64,000 nt of DNA from JAQVEM01 sp964603595 (GTDB taxonomy: Bacteria > Actinomycetota > Humimicrobiia > Humimicrobiales > Humimicrobiaceae), in contig CAZRVN010000007.1 in NCBI GenBank assembly GCA_964603595.1, forward strand, positions 1-64,000, written 5' to 3'. The position numbers were made by a program, and so were the translations under genes. A model generated the notes under the pieces. It was not told the DNA's origin and searched no databases. It saw only the letters and a program-made list of their open reading frames with translations. Below, piece by piece: positions 54,869 through 63,642 of this stretch. The first letter of the stretch is position 1, and every line of letters begins with the position of its first letter.

Positions 54869-55685
54869 TTTCAATCACTTCCTTTGTAAAATTGCTATAA
54901 GCCTCTGCCCCTTTACACCCGGGGTCATACTCCATTATTGGTTTACCATAACTTGGCGCCTCGCTAAGTCTAACATTTCTGGGGATAACAGTTTTATATA
55001 CTTTCTCTGAGAAAAAATTTTTAACTTCTTCAATAACCTGACTGGCAAGTTTTATTCTCGGGTCATACATTGTCATTATCGCCCCTTTTATAATTAAGTT
55101 ATCATTCAGATTCTTTTTTACCAGATTTATGGTATTTAAAAGCTGCCCGAGCCCTTCCAGGGCATAATACTCACACTGTATTGGTATAATAACCTCTTTA
55201 GCTGCAGTAAGGGCATTTATAGTTAAAAGCCCCAGCGCTGGCGGGCAATCTATTAATATGAAGTCATAATCCTTCTCAATTTTACTTACTGCTTCTTTTA
55301 GTTTGAATTCCCTTTTCAGGCTTGATACCAGCTCTACCTCTGCCCCTGCAAGCTGAATCGAAGAAGGGATAATCTTAAGATTTTCATATTGTGTATCTAA
55401 AATCACTTCATCGGGTTCCCTGTCATGAATCAGCATATCATATATTGATTCTTTTATATCCGTAGAATTTATGCCCAGCCCACTTGTTGAATTACTCTGG
55501 GGATCAAGGTCTATAAGTAATGTTTTATAGCTATATGAGCTTAAATAGGCTGAAACATTTACTGCTGTGGTGCTTTTCCCCACTCCTCCCTTTTGGTTTG
55601 TAATAGCAATTACTCTTTCGAGCTTCTTTTTTCCTAAAAGCTCATTATTTTTCCTGTTTTTAATTATATTGCTTAGAAAACTCAT
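54861..55685 (-). CDS. parA: Chromosome-partitioning ATPase ParA (Soj)
   Basis: 274 residues. Deviant Walker A KGGVGKSTT (about 32-40), Walker A' LLIDLDPQ and Walker B FILIDCPP. An N-terminal extension of about 20 residues precedes the canonical start RVIAITNQKGG. No ribosome site is seen before ATG 55685, so an internal start or leaderless transcript is possible. Confidence 0.93.
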   Translation of the reverse strand: MSFLSNIIKNRKNNELLGKKKLERVIAITNQKGGVGKSTTAVNVSAYLSSYSYKTLLIDLDPQSNSTSGLGINSTDIKESIYDMLIHDREPDEVILDTQYENLKIIPSSIQLAGAEVELVSSLKREFKLKEAVSKIEKDYDFILIDCPPALGLLTINALTAAKEVIIPIQCEYYALEGLGQLLNTINLVKKNLNDNLIIKGAIMTMYDPRIKLASQVIEEVKNFFSEKVYKTVIPRNVRLSEAPSYGKPIMEYDPGCKGAEAYSNFTKEVIENG

Positions 55686-55750
55686 TTAATAATATAGTTT
55701 CTTTATTTGTTCATTTACACTTTTGCACAATTTATAAAGCACCCTAATAC

Positions 55751-56488
55751 TTATAGGGGTTTTTTCTTTATTTTATTAAAACTACGGGGATATATCAGTG
55801 GTGAATCCTTAACCTTTTTTATTACTAAAAAAGACCTGTATTCATTAAGGTAAGGTACCTTAACCTCAAACAAACTATTTATCCTTCCTCCCAAATTTAA
55901 TACAGAATCCCTGTTTCTTTTAATCTCACCTATTATTTTTTTACTCTTATAAAATATAATTTTACCATTTATCCTGCAAAATGGAATTGTTAATTCAACT
56001 AAAATATTATACTTTGCAACAGCTCTTGATACAACAACATTAAAAGCTTCTCTATAATCAATTATTTTTGCCAGCTGCTCAGCCCTACCGTTTAGCGTTA
56101 TAACATTTTTAATGTTTAGCTCTTTAACTACTGTTTCAAGAAAATTTATTTTTTTTAATGAATCGTCAAGCAAATAAAATACCCAGTTATCCATAAGAAT
56201 GGAAAGAGGGATACCCGGCAGACCCGCTCCTGTTCCTACATCAAGCAGCTTTTTATCCTTCCCTTTTATGGTAAAAAATTCTTTTTTATATTTTAATAAT
56301 GAGATTGAATCCAGTATATGTCTTATTAGAATGCCCTCTTTATCTTTAGTGCCTGTCAGGTTAATCTTCTTATTATATTCATAAACCATATCCAGGTATT
56401 TTCTTAATGCTTTTACCTGAATCTTTGAAAAACATACCCCAAACTCTTTAAGTGATGACTCTAGAATATTAGAACTTCCCAACTTCAT
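55751..56488 (-). CDS. rsmG: 16S rRNA (guanine527-N7) methyltransferase RsmG
   Basis: 245 residues. SAM-binding LLDVGTGAGLPGIPLSILM, DSLKKINFLETV, and SRAVAKYNILVELTIPF typical of GidB. Methylates G527 of 16S rRNA. ATG overlaps the mnmG stop by 4 bp (ATGA). Confidence 0.94.
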   Translation of the reverse strand: MKLGSSNILESSLKEFGVCFSKIQVKALRKYLDMVYEYNKKINLTGTKDKEGILIRHILDSISLLKYKKEFFTIKGKDKKLLDVGTGAGLPGIPLSILMDNWVFYLLDDSLKKINFLETVVKELNIKNVITLNGRAEQLAKIIDYREAFNVVVSRAVAKYNILVELTIPFCRINGKIIFYKSKKIIGEIKRNRDSVLNLGGRINSLFEVKVPYLNEYRSFLVIKKVKDSPLIYPRSFNKIKKKPL

Positions 56489-58353
56489 ATACCCTTTTTA
56501 AATTTTCCTTTTAAATTCAACATCAATACTGATATATCTGCAGGAGATATCCCTGCTATCCTGGAGGCCTGACCCAGCGTGTTTGGTTTAATATTGGTAA
56601 GCTTCTCCCTTGCTTCATAGGTTAGGCCGTTTATTTTAAAGTAATCCAAATCTAACGGTAGATAATATTTTTCTAAACCTTCCATTTTTTTTATCTCACT
56701 TAACTGCCTTTTTATATAACCCTCATATTTTACCTTTATTTCAGCCTGCCTGAGGACTTTTTTATCATAATTAACTCTTATCTCATCAAGTAAATTTTTA
56801 ATATCATCTATATTAACCTCCGGCCTTTTTAAAAGTTTGTAAGCACTTAAAGGAGTATCGATTGGCTTTGTCCCTATCCTTTTAAAAGTCCTGCTGCTCT
56901 CTTTGCCTGGTTTTAGAACACAGGACTTTAATTTATCAATAACTTCGTCTATATCTTCCTCCCTCCTTACAACCTCTTTATATTGGCTCTCTGTTATAAG
57001 CCCTACATCTTTACCCAGCTTGCTGAGTCTTATGTCCGCATTATCAGACCTCAGTATCAATCTGTATTCTGCCCTGGAAGTATACATTCTGTACGGCTCT
57101 ACAAGTTCCTTTGTAATAATATCATCTATAAGAACACCTATGTAGCTGTTATCTCTTGTGAGTATCAGAGGGGACTTATCCTTAATTTTCTGTACCGCAT
57201 TTACTCCTGCCACAAAACCCTGAACAGCAGCTTCTTCATATCCGGATGTTCCATTTATTTGCCCTGCAAAATAAAGATTTTTTACCTTTTTTGATTCCAT
57301 TGTAAGGTTAAGCTGGCTTGGAATTATATAATCATACTCTACTGCGTAGCCGGGCCTTACTATGCTTGCATTCTCAAGTCCATCAACAGTGTTTATTATT
57401 TTTTGTTGTATGTTCGCAGGCATACTGGTTGTAAGACCCTGCAGATACATTTCATCAGTATTGACTCCCTCAGGTTCAATAAAAACAGGATGCCTGCTCT
57501 TCTCTGGAAAATTAATTACTTTTCTGTCAATAGATGGGCAATGTCTTGGCCCATGGGTGTCTATCATCCCTGTTTTTATGGGTGATTGCTCTATATTTTC
57601 AGCAATAACCCTGTGAGTTTTTTCATTTGTGTATGTCAGGTAACAGTTCTTATTTTTATAAACCTTCTCTTTATCCCAGAAAGAGAAACTTAAAGGCCCC
57701 TTTTCACCACATTGTATCTTTGTTTTAGAAAAATCTATTGTCCTTTTGTCAATTCTGGGTGGTGTTGCTGTCTGAAATCTGCCTACAATAAAACCGTTTT
57801 CTTCCAGATTTTTTGTTAAGTTTAATGCCGGATACTCTCCCATTCGTCCTGCCGGATAATCCTTTTCTCCAATTATTATTCTCCCTCTCAAAAATGTTCC
57901 TGTAGTCATAATTACAGCTCTGCTTTTAAATGCCATTCCACTTTCTATTCCCACACCTTTTACCACACCATACTCTACAATAATTCTGCAAACCGTCCCC
58001 TGTCTTAATGTAAGGTTATCTGTATTTTCAAGGACCCTCTTCATTTCAATTTCATATTCTTTCTTATCTACCTGCGCTCTCAACGCCTGTACTGCAGGCC
58101 CCTTACTATTATTTAATACTTTTATCTGTATAAGTGTCTTATCCGTAATCCTTGCCATCTGTCCACCCATTGCATCCAGCTCCCTAACAAGCTGGCTTTT
58201 ACCAACACCCCCTATTGAAGGATTGCAGGGCATTAATGCAATTTTATCTACATTAATGGTAAGAAGTAGTGTTTTTAATCCTGATCTTGCTGATACCAGG
58301 GCTGCTTCACATCCGGCATGCCCTGCACCAACAACTATTAAATCATAATTCAT
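56485..58353 (-). CDS. mnmG: tRNA uridine-5-carboxymethylaminomethyl enzyme MnmG
   Basis: 622 residues, full length. FAD site GAGHAGCEAAL, first catalytic Cys in PCNPSIGGVGKS, TPPRID, second Cys in RHCPSIDRK, NGTSGYEEAA, and the C-terminal helical domain ending LGQASRIAGISPADISVLM that binds MnmE. Works with MnmE at U34. A perfect parS lies 28 bp before its ATG. No Shine-Dalgarno is visible. Confidence 0.96.
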   Translation of the reverse strand: MNYDLIVVGAGHAGCEAALVSARSGLKTLLLTINVDKIALMPCNPSIGGVGKSQLVRELDAMGGQMARITDKTLIQIKVLNNSKGPAVQALRAQVDKKEYEIEMKRVLENTDNLTLRQGTVCRIIVEYGVVKGVGIESGMAFKSRAVIMTTGTFLRGRIIIGEKDYPAGRMGEYPALNLTKNLEENGFIVGRFQTATPPRIDKRTIDFSKTKIQCGEKGPLSFSFWDKEKVYKNKNCYLTYTNEKTHRVIAENIEQSPIKTGMIDTHGPRHCPSIDRKVINFPEKSRHPVFIEPEGVNTDEMYLQGLTTSMPANIQQKIINTVDGLENASIVRPGYAVEYDYIIPSQLNLTMESKKVKNLYFAGQINGTSGYEEAAVQGFVAGVNAVQKIKDKSPLILTRDNSYIGVLIDDIITKELVEPYRMYTSRAEYRLILRSDNADIRLSKLGKDVGLITESQYKEVVRREEDIDEVIDKLKSCVLKPGKESSRTFKRIGTKPIDTPLSAYKLLKRPEVNIDDIKNLLDEIRVNYDKKVLRQAEIKVKYEGYIKRQLSEIKKMEGLEKYYLPLDLDYFKINGLTYEAREKLTNIKPNTLGQASRIAGISPADISVLMLNLKGKFKKGI

Positions 58354-58381
58354 TTTTTTATTATTCTTAATATTAAACTAT

Positions 58382-58397
58382 TGTTTCACGTGAAACA
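58382..58397. other. parS site 1
   Basis: TGTTTCACGTGAAACA, a perfect 16-bp palindrome identical to the bacterial parS consensus. It lies between mnmG and its paralogue, 28 bp before the mnmG start codon and about 3.5 kb from parB. Confidence 0.95.
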
Positions 58398-58440
58398 TTT
58401 ATATATTCTTTAAATTAATCAAATAACATTCATTTCTTTT

Positions 58441-59793
58441 TTATTTATAGTCTAAAAACTTTTTTAATTTTTCATCTTTATTATTTCCCTTTTGGGTATA
58501 ATCATACCCTCCTTCTGAAAATTCATTCTCCGTTAGCGCGCTTTTTCCTTTTCCCTTAACCAGATTATTTAAAAATTCTCCTATATACCCGTCTCCCTTT
58601 TGCAGAAAAATATTTTCAATCCCCCCTGATTTTCTTGAGGCACCTATGCCAGCTATTATCCCCTGGGCGGCAGATTCTTCATATTCTTTTGTTCCATTAA
58701 TCTTTCCAGCAAAAAATATTCCACTTTTTTCTTTGCTTTCCAGGTTATTATTTAGTTGTGAATGAAGCAGATAATTATATTCTATTCTATATCCCGGCCT
58801 TGTTATTTCTATTTTATCAAAGCCCTTTAGCTTCCTTAGAATATTTAGCTGTAATTCTTCCGGAAGCGCTGTTTCAAGCCCTTTTAGGTACGTTTCACAT
58901 GTATGTCTTCCTACTGGCTGGATAAAAATTTCACTACCTTTTACACTTTCACCCTTTAAAATTTTTCCTTCTACGGGCAAATAGACTCCTTCCAGAACTT
59001 TATCATTTCCTTTTATATTTAATATTTTTTCTCTTCTTTTTTGTATATAACTTACTATGTCACTTCCTATATAATTAACATAACTGTATTTTTGTCTTAT
59101 TTTCTGTAATTTTTTTTCATCTGGAAAAATTTTATTAGCCCCTATAATCGATTGTTTCTTCAGGACACAGGTGTTAATGGTTTTTCCGTCCACCATAGGG
59201 GCAACATATTTTCTTAACAAACCAAAATTAAAACCAATCTTCTCCAGGCTCTTAAACAGGCTCCTGGAACATATCTCACCCTGTCTTCCTGCTTCTATTT
59301 CATAACCTCCCCAGTAAATTTTACCTCCCAGGAAAGTCCCCGTGCTAATAATAATGCATTTCCCGCAATAAACTATGCCGTCGCTCATTTGCAATTTAAT
59401 TTTCTCCCCTTCTTTATAAATATTCACTGCAAGGCCCTGCCTTAAACATAAATTGTCCTGTCTTTCCATTACTTTTTTTAACGATAAAGAATATCTTCTC
59501 CTGTCAACCAGCACTTTTACTGTTTTTGAGTCATTTTCTGTTTTATGCAAATTTATATAACTCCTCTTTATATTAGCAGACATTTCTCCACCCAATATCT
59601 CCATTTCCCTTATCAGTAAATCTCTTTCATATCCCCACATGTCATTCCCAAATGACATCAAGGCGATATTATCCATATTGATTGATAAAAGAAGGGTTTT
59701 TGAATTCCTTCTTGCTGATAAAAGAGCAGCTTCGCACCCTGCGTGCCCTCCACCAACAACTATTACATCATATTTTGTTTTCTCTTCTACCAT
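58441..59793 (-). CDS. Truncated MnmG paralogue lacking catalytic cysteines
   Basis: 450 residues, clearly MnmG-derived: FAD site GGGHAGCEAALLSARR, TGTFLGGKIYWGG, GRHTCETYLKGLETALPEE, TRPGYRIEYNYL, FFAGKINGTKEYEESAAQG. The first catalytic Cys (PCNPSIGG) is replaced by SFGNDMWG (Cys to Phe48), the second (RHCPSI) by VYLPVE, and TPPRID by APMVDG. The C-terminal ~170 residues that bind MnmE and tRNA are absent. It is not TrmFO, whose FAD motif differs (GAGLAGSEAA). A parS lies 28 bp before its start, as for mnmG, implying tandem duplication. FAD binding is likely; function unknown. Confidence 0.88.
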   Translation of the reverse strand: MVEEKTKYDVIVVGGGHAGCEAALLSARRNSKTLLLSINMDNIALMSFGNDMWGYERDLLIREMEILGGEMSANIKRSYINLHKTENDSKTVKVLVDRRRYSLSLKKVMERQDNLCLRQGLAVNIYKEGEKIKLQMSDGIVYCGKCIIISTGTFLGGKIYWGGYEIEAGRQGEICSRSLFKSLEKIGFNFGLLRKYVAPMVDGKTINTCVLKKQSIIGANKIFPDEKKLQKIRQKYSYVNYIGSDIVSYIQKRREKILNIKGNDKVLEGVYLPVEGKILKGESVKGSEIFIQPVGRHTCETYLKGLETALPEELQLNILRKLKGFDKIEITRPGYRIEYNYLLHSQLNNNLESKEKSGIFFAGKINGTKEYEESAAQGIIAGIGASRKSGGIENIFLQKGDGYIGEFLNNLVKGKGKSALTENEFSEGGYDYTQKGNNKDEKLKKFLDYK

Positions 59794-59821
59794 TTTTAAT
59801 TTTTATAATAAATTATAATAA

Positions 59822-59837
59822 TGTTTCACGTGAAACA
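59822..59837. other. parS site 2
   Basis: Second perfect copy of TGTTTCACGTGAAACA, 28 bp before the paralogue start codon and 42 bp downstream of the mnmE stop. Confidence 0.95.
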
Positions 59838-59878
59838 TTCTCGCCAAATATTCTTTTTATATTAATTTTTGTCGCTCT

Positions 59879-61261
59879 TTATTTCCCAATGCAAAACTGC
59901 CCAAATATTTTTTCTAAAATATCATCCTTAACAGTTTCACCTATTATTTCCCCCAGCATTGTGTATGCCTCCTTTAAATCATATGAGGGAAATTCCTCGG
60001 ACATTCTTTCGCCCATTGCTTTTTCAGCATTCCCTAATGAATTTCTCACCTTTTTAAGTATGCTCTTTTGTCTTTTATTAACTATCACTTTTTCTTCTAG
60101 ATTAATATCTTCATCGTCCAAGGTTATCTTTCTTATCATGTCTTCTAATTTTTTTATCCCTGTTCCCTTCAATGCAGAAATTTTTATTATATTTCTATCT
60201 TTAAAAAAATCCTTTATTTTATCAATTTTTATAATTTGCTCTAAATCTATCTTATTTATGCAACATATTGAAGTTTTCCCTTTTATTTTTTTGATTATAT
60301 CCATATCTGCCCTTTCAAATTTTCTATTACCATCCATAACCATTATTACCAGTTCCGCTTCATCAATATGCTCAATGCTTTTCCCAACACCTATTTTCTC
60401 AACCATATTTTTTGTTTTTCTTATTCCTGCGGTATCTACAAGAACCAGTGGTATTCCCTCAACATATATAATTTCCTCTACTGCGTCCCTTGTTGTTCCA
60501 GGGATTGAAGTCACTATTGCTTTCTCCTTTCCCAGAAGGTAATTTAATAAACTGGATTTACCCACATTAGGTTTTCCTACAATTGCCACCTTCACTCCTG
60601 TTTTTATAATTTCCCCCCTCTTTTCATTCTCTATCATCTCCTCAAGCTCCTTTTTTATTTCTATTACCTCTTTCTCTAGCTTTCTATATGGAGTTACCTC
60701 CAGATCTTCCTCTACAAAATCCACCGATGCTTCAAGCTGAGCCAGTACATTTAGAATTTTTCCCCTTAAATTTTTGATTTTACTTTTTATATTTCCCTGC
60801 AGATTTCTTGCTGCTATTTTTAAACTTTCCTCTGTCCTTGACCTTACAATATCTATTACTGCCTCTGCCTGTGACAGGTCTATCCTTCCATTTAAAAACG
60901 CCCTTTTAGTAAATTCACCCGGCTCTGCTATCCTTGCACTATTTTCAATGCATAATTCCATAACCCTGCCTGTGGCAACCATACCCCCATGGCAATTTAT
61001 CTCTACAACATCTTCCCTTGTATATGATTTTGGCTTTTTCATAACAGATACCACTACCTCATCTATTATGCTGCCATCTTCATCAACAATATGTCCGTAA
61101 ACCATACTGTATGTTTTTACTCTAATAATTTTCTTCCCGCTTTTAGCCCTAAATATCTTATCTGCAATTTCTATAGCATTGCTTCCACTTAATTTTACTA
61201 TGCCAATTGCGGCTTCCCCGGGCCTTGTTCCTATTGCTACTATTGTATCTTTGCTGCTCAT
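59879..61261 (-). CDS. mnmE: tRNA modification GTPase MnmE
   Basis: 460 residues. Formyl-THF-binding N-domain (ATRPGEAAIGIVKLSG..., about 8-120), G domain with GKPNVGKSS (about 231-239), DTAG, NKID and a C-terminal CIGK box with the catalytic Cys. Partner of MnmG in U34 modification. GGAGA precedes ATG. Confidence 0.95.
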   Translation of the reverse strand: MSSKDTIVAIGTRPGEAAIGIVKLSGSNAIEIADKIFRAKSGKKIIRVKTYSMVYGHIVDEDGSIIDEVVVSVMKKPKSYTREDVVEINCHGGMVATGRVMELCIENSARIAEPGEFTKRAFLNGRIDLSQAEAVIDIVRSRTEESLKIAARNLQGNIKSKIKNLRGKILNVLAQLEASVDFVEEDLEVTPYRKLEKEVIEIKKELEEMIENEKRGEIIKTGVKVAIVGKPNVGKSSLLNYLLGKEKAIVTSIPGTTRDAVEEIIYVEGIPLVLVDTAGIRKTKNMVEKIGVGKSIEHIDEAELVIMVMDGNRKFERADMDIIKKIKGKTSICCINKIDLEQIIKIDKIKDFFKDRNIIKISALKGTGIKKLEDMIRKITLDDEDINLEEKVIVNKRQKSILKKVRNSLGNAEKAMGERMSEEFPSYDLKEAYTMLGEIIGETVKDDILEKIFGQFCIGK

Positions 61262-61357
61262 TGCTTCTCCAGATATTTGTTTTTAATATTCTTTTTATAT
61301 TGTATTACCATTGCAATCTATTATTATATTTAATATCTTTCATTAATAAAAATCCAT

Positions 61358-61386
61358 AAAAAAATGGCATTTTACTGCCATTTTTT
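61358..61386. terminator. Bidirectional-looking hairpin between jag and mnmE
   Basis: AAAAAATGGCA / TGCCATTTTTT with a short loop, giving T runs on either strand. On the minus strand it lies downstream of jag, so the rpmH-to-jag transcript likely ends here and mnmE begins a new one. Confidence 0.8.
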
Positions 61387-61414
61387 CTATTTTTCTTCTT
61401 TTAAAAATTATCTG

Positions 61415-62005
61415 CTACTTATTTGCTTTTTCCGGATATATTACTATACACCTTCTTGGCTCTTCGTATACACTTTTTGTTCTAATATTTTCAAACTTTG
61501 AAAGTGCTTTATGTATTATCTTCCTTTCATACGCACACATTGGTTTTAGAGAGATTTTTCTTCCTTCTCTAATGGCTTTCTTAGCCATCTTTATTGCGTC
61601 CTTCTTTATTTTTTCTATTTTATTCTTTCTGTAATTTTTAATATCTATAAAAACATTCCTGTCAACAATATTTTTCCTCTTCCCAATCAGATTAATAATA
61701 TATTCAAGCGCCTGTATATTTATTCCTCCTCTGCCTATAGCAATCCTAAGGTCTTCCCCGTACACAAGTAACTCAAATTTTTTTGAATCGGTGCTTATTT
61801 TTACTTTCTCTCCCAAGCATATAAGCTCTACGGATTTTTTTAAGATATTTTTTATTTTCTCTAATCCGCTAATATTTTCATCTGCCTCTTCTTTTTTGTC
61901 TTCTTCTTTTGTGCTATCTTCTATTAACTTATTATTTCTTTGCTCTTCTTCCAATGACTCAACATATGAATCCAGTGCATCTCCCATGCTCTTATCTTCA
62001 GTCAT
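61415..62005 (-). CDS. jag: Jag/KhpB-type RNA-binding protein
   Basis: 196 residues. Acidic N-terminus (about 1-50), KH domain (about 52-130; GRGGINIQALEYIINLI) and R3H domain (about 135-195; RKIIHKALSKF). The N-terminal Jag_N domain is absent. In Gram-positives it lies with yidC as here, and regulates envelope functions. Confidence 0.9.
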   Translation of the reverse strand: MTEDKSMGDALDSYVESLEEEQRNNKLIEDSTKEEDKKEEADENISGLEKIKNILKKSVELICLGEKVKISTDSKKFELLVYGEDLRIAIGRGGINIQALEYIINLIGKRKNIVDRNVFIDIKNYRKNKIEKIKKDAIKMAKKAIREGRKISLKPMCAYERKIIHKALSKFENIRTKSVYEEPRRCIVIYPEKANK

Positions 62006-62030
62006 TTTATCGCCCCCTGAAATTAAAGCA

Positions 62031-62885
62031 TTACTTTTTTCTTTTCTTTTTCTTCTTTATTTTTTTCCTTATTATTTTTTCTTCTTCTTTGCTTAACTTT
62101 TCCTCATCCCTATTGCTTTTATCCTTCTGTTCCAGCTCTTTCTTAACACTGTCTTTAGTAACCAGCTTTTGCACAATTAACTGCTGTCCAATAGACCATA
62201 TATTTGTCGTTACCCAGTACACAAGTATTCCTGATGGAAATTGATATGATATAAAACCAAATGCCAGAGGCATTATATACATTATCTTTGATTGTTTTGG
62301 GTCAGTTGTAGTCATTTTCATTGATAAAAACATGGTTCCAACCATTAATATAACCAGTATGAAATAAGGGTCTTTTTCATTCAAATTCATCCACAGGAAA
62401 TTATAATTCGGATTAGCTACACCTGATATAAAATCTACTTCGTGCAGAAACCCCGTTAGCCCTGTATTTATCCCGCTTGCTACTCCGTTTAATGTAAAGC
62501 TACCTACCACATCTGTGATAATCTCTGAAGGATTTCTCAGCGTCTGGAATAACGCAATAAAAACCGGAAACTGTAGAAGCAAAGGCAGACAACCTGCAAG
62601 GGGATTAACCTTGTTCTTACTGTAAAATTCCATGGTTTCCTTCTGCAGTTTCTGTTTATCATCTTTATACTTTTTCTGAAGTTCTTTTAATTCCGGCTGC
62701 AGCTTCTGCATTTTAGCCATTGACTTTGTCTGGCTTATTGTAAGGGGTACCAACACTATTCTAACTATAACTGTTAATAGTATTATTACAATGCCATAAT
62801 TTTCTATTACATTATTATATAGAAATACTACAATATGCTCTAAAACTCCCTGTATGGGCCTAAGTATCTGATATATCTGGCTCAA
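62031..62885 (-). CDS. yidC: Membrane protein insertase YidC, short type
   Basis: 284 residues with five helices and no large periplasmic domain, like Gram-positive YidC. NPLAGCLPLLLQFPVFIALF and the hydrophilic-groove Arg in IVRIVLVPL are present. No lipobox. C-terminal tail is strongly basic (KKKKKRKK) for ribosome contact. Overlaps with nothing; 25 bp before jag. Confidence 0.94.
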   Translation of the reverse strand: MSQIYQILRPIQGVLEHIVVFLYNNVIENYGIVIILLTVIVRIVLVPLTISQTKSMAKMQKLQPELKELQKKYKDDKQKLQKETMEFYSKNKVNPLAGCLPLLLQFPVFIALFQTLRNPSEIITDVVGSFTLNGVASGINTGLTGFLHEVDFISGVANPNYNFLWMNLNEKDPYFILVILMVGTMFLSMKMTTTDPKQSKIMYIMPLAFGFISYQFPSGILVYWVTTNIWSIGQQLIVQKLVTKDSVKKELEQKDKSNRDEEKLSKEEEKIIRKKIKKKKKRKK

Positions 62886-62904
62886 TTTTCTATACCTTCC
62901 ATTT

Positions 62905-63114
62905 TTATCTTAAAGGATCGTAACCACCTTTATTAAAGGGGTTACATCTTAGAATTCTATACGCTGACTTAATACTACCCTTCAATACACCATACTTGCT
63001 TATTGCATCAACTGCATATTGAGAGCAGGTGGGGTAGAACCTACAGCTCCTCGGCAACAATGGTGATATATATTTCTTATAAGCTTTTATTAAAAACAGT
63101 AATAATCTTTTCAC
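62905..63114 (-). CDS. yidD: YidD membrane-insertion efficiency factor
   Basis: About 69 residues. Conserved AYKKYISPLLPRSCRFYPTCSQYAVDAI and LRCNPFNKGGYDP. Starts at GTG 63114 to match the family (KRLLLFLIKAY); TTG 63132 is an alternative; neither has a ribosome site. Ends 19 bp before yidC. Confidence 0.92.
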   Translation of the reverse strand: MKRLLLFLIKAYKKYISPLLPRSCRFYPTCSQYAVDAISKYGVLKGSIKSAYRILRCNPFNKGGYDPLR

Positions 63115-63147
63115 AATTACAATTAGTGACAATTTGATAATATAAAG

Positions 63148-63483
63148 CTAACTATTATTAAATAAAGAAAGATTGTTTCTAAGCTCGTTTTTTAGCTCTT
63201 TGAGATTTACCCCATCCGCGCCCTTTTTTACAATAAACAGAGCGTCAATACTTCCTGTTAATTTAACCTCGCTTCTTCTTAAGACTTCCTTAATAACTCT
63301 CTTAATCCTGTTTCTTAAAACCGCCACGCCTATTTTTTTACTTATTATAAAACCGACTCTTAATCCATCACTGCTATCCGGTTTTTTAAGTAGGTAAATA
63401 GTTAAATACTTATTTCGCCTGTAAATCCCTTTATTTAATACTCTTGAAAAATCAACCTTTCTTTTAATTGTCTCAAATTTAAT
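63148..63483 (-). CDS. rnpA: RNase P protein component, AUU start
   Basis: 111 residues if begun at ATT 63483: IKFETIKRKVDFSRVLNKG, then LRVGFIISKKIG and RNRIKRVIKE motifs of RnpA. The frame between the rpmH stop and the conserved KRKVDF region contains no ATG, GTG, TTG or CTG, only GTA, ATA and ATT codons. AAGGAAGAG precedes the ATT by 4-6 bases. It assists the RNase P RNA in tRNA 5' processing. Confidence 0.9.
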   Translation of the reverse strand: MKFETIKRKVDFSRVLNKGIYRRNKYLTIYLLKKPDSSDGLRVGFIISKKIGVAVLRNRIKRVIKEVLRRSEVKLTGSIDALFIVKKGADGVNLKELKNELRNNLSLFNNS

Positions 63484-63507
63484 TTGACTCTTCCTTTTTA
63501 TTATTAC

Positions 63508-63642
63508 TCAAGCTGAAAGTTTCTTTCTTCCTTTTTTTCTTCTGCTAGAAATTACAGCCCTGCCCGCTTTCGTCTTCATTCTCGTCCTGAAGCCATGGTT
63601 CTTTTTTCTTTTTCTTATGTTTGGCTGAAATGTCCTTTTCAT
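63508..63642 (-). CDS. rpmH: 50S ribosomal protein L34
   Basis: 44 residues: MKRTFQPNIRKRKKNHGF then RTRMKTKAGRAVISSRRKKGRKKLSA, essentially the family consensus. Starts at ATG 63642 with AGAAAG upstream. First gene of the rpmH-rnpA-yidD-yidC-jag group, normally divergent from dnaA. Confidence 0.96.
   Translation of the reverse strand: MKRTFQPNIRKRKKNHGFRTRMKTKAGRAVISSRRKKGRKKLSA

Noticed and set aside
58441..59793. TrmFO (small GidA) identity for the short MnmG paralogue
   Set aside because: Length fits, but the FAD motif GGGHAGCEAA and the full colinear similarity are those of MnmG, not TrmFO.
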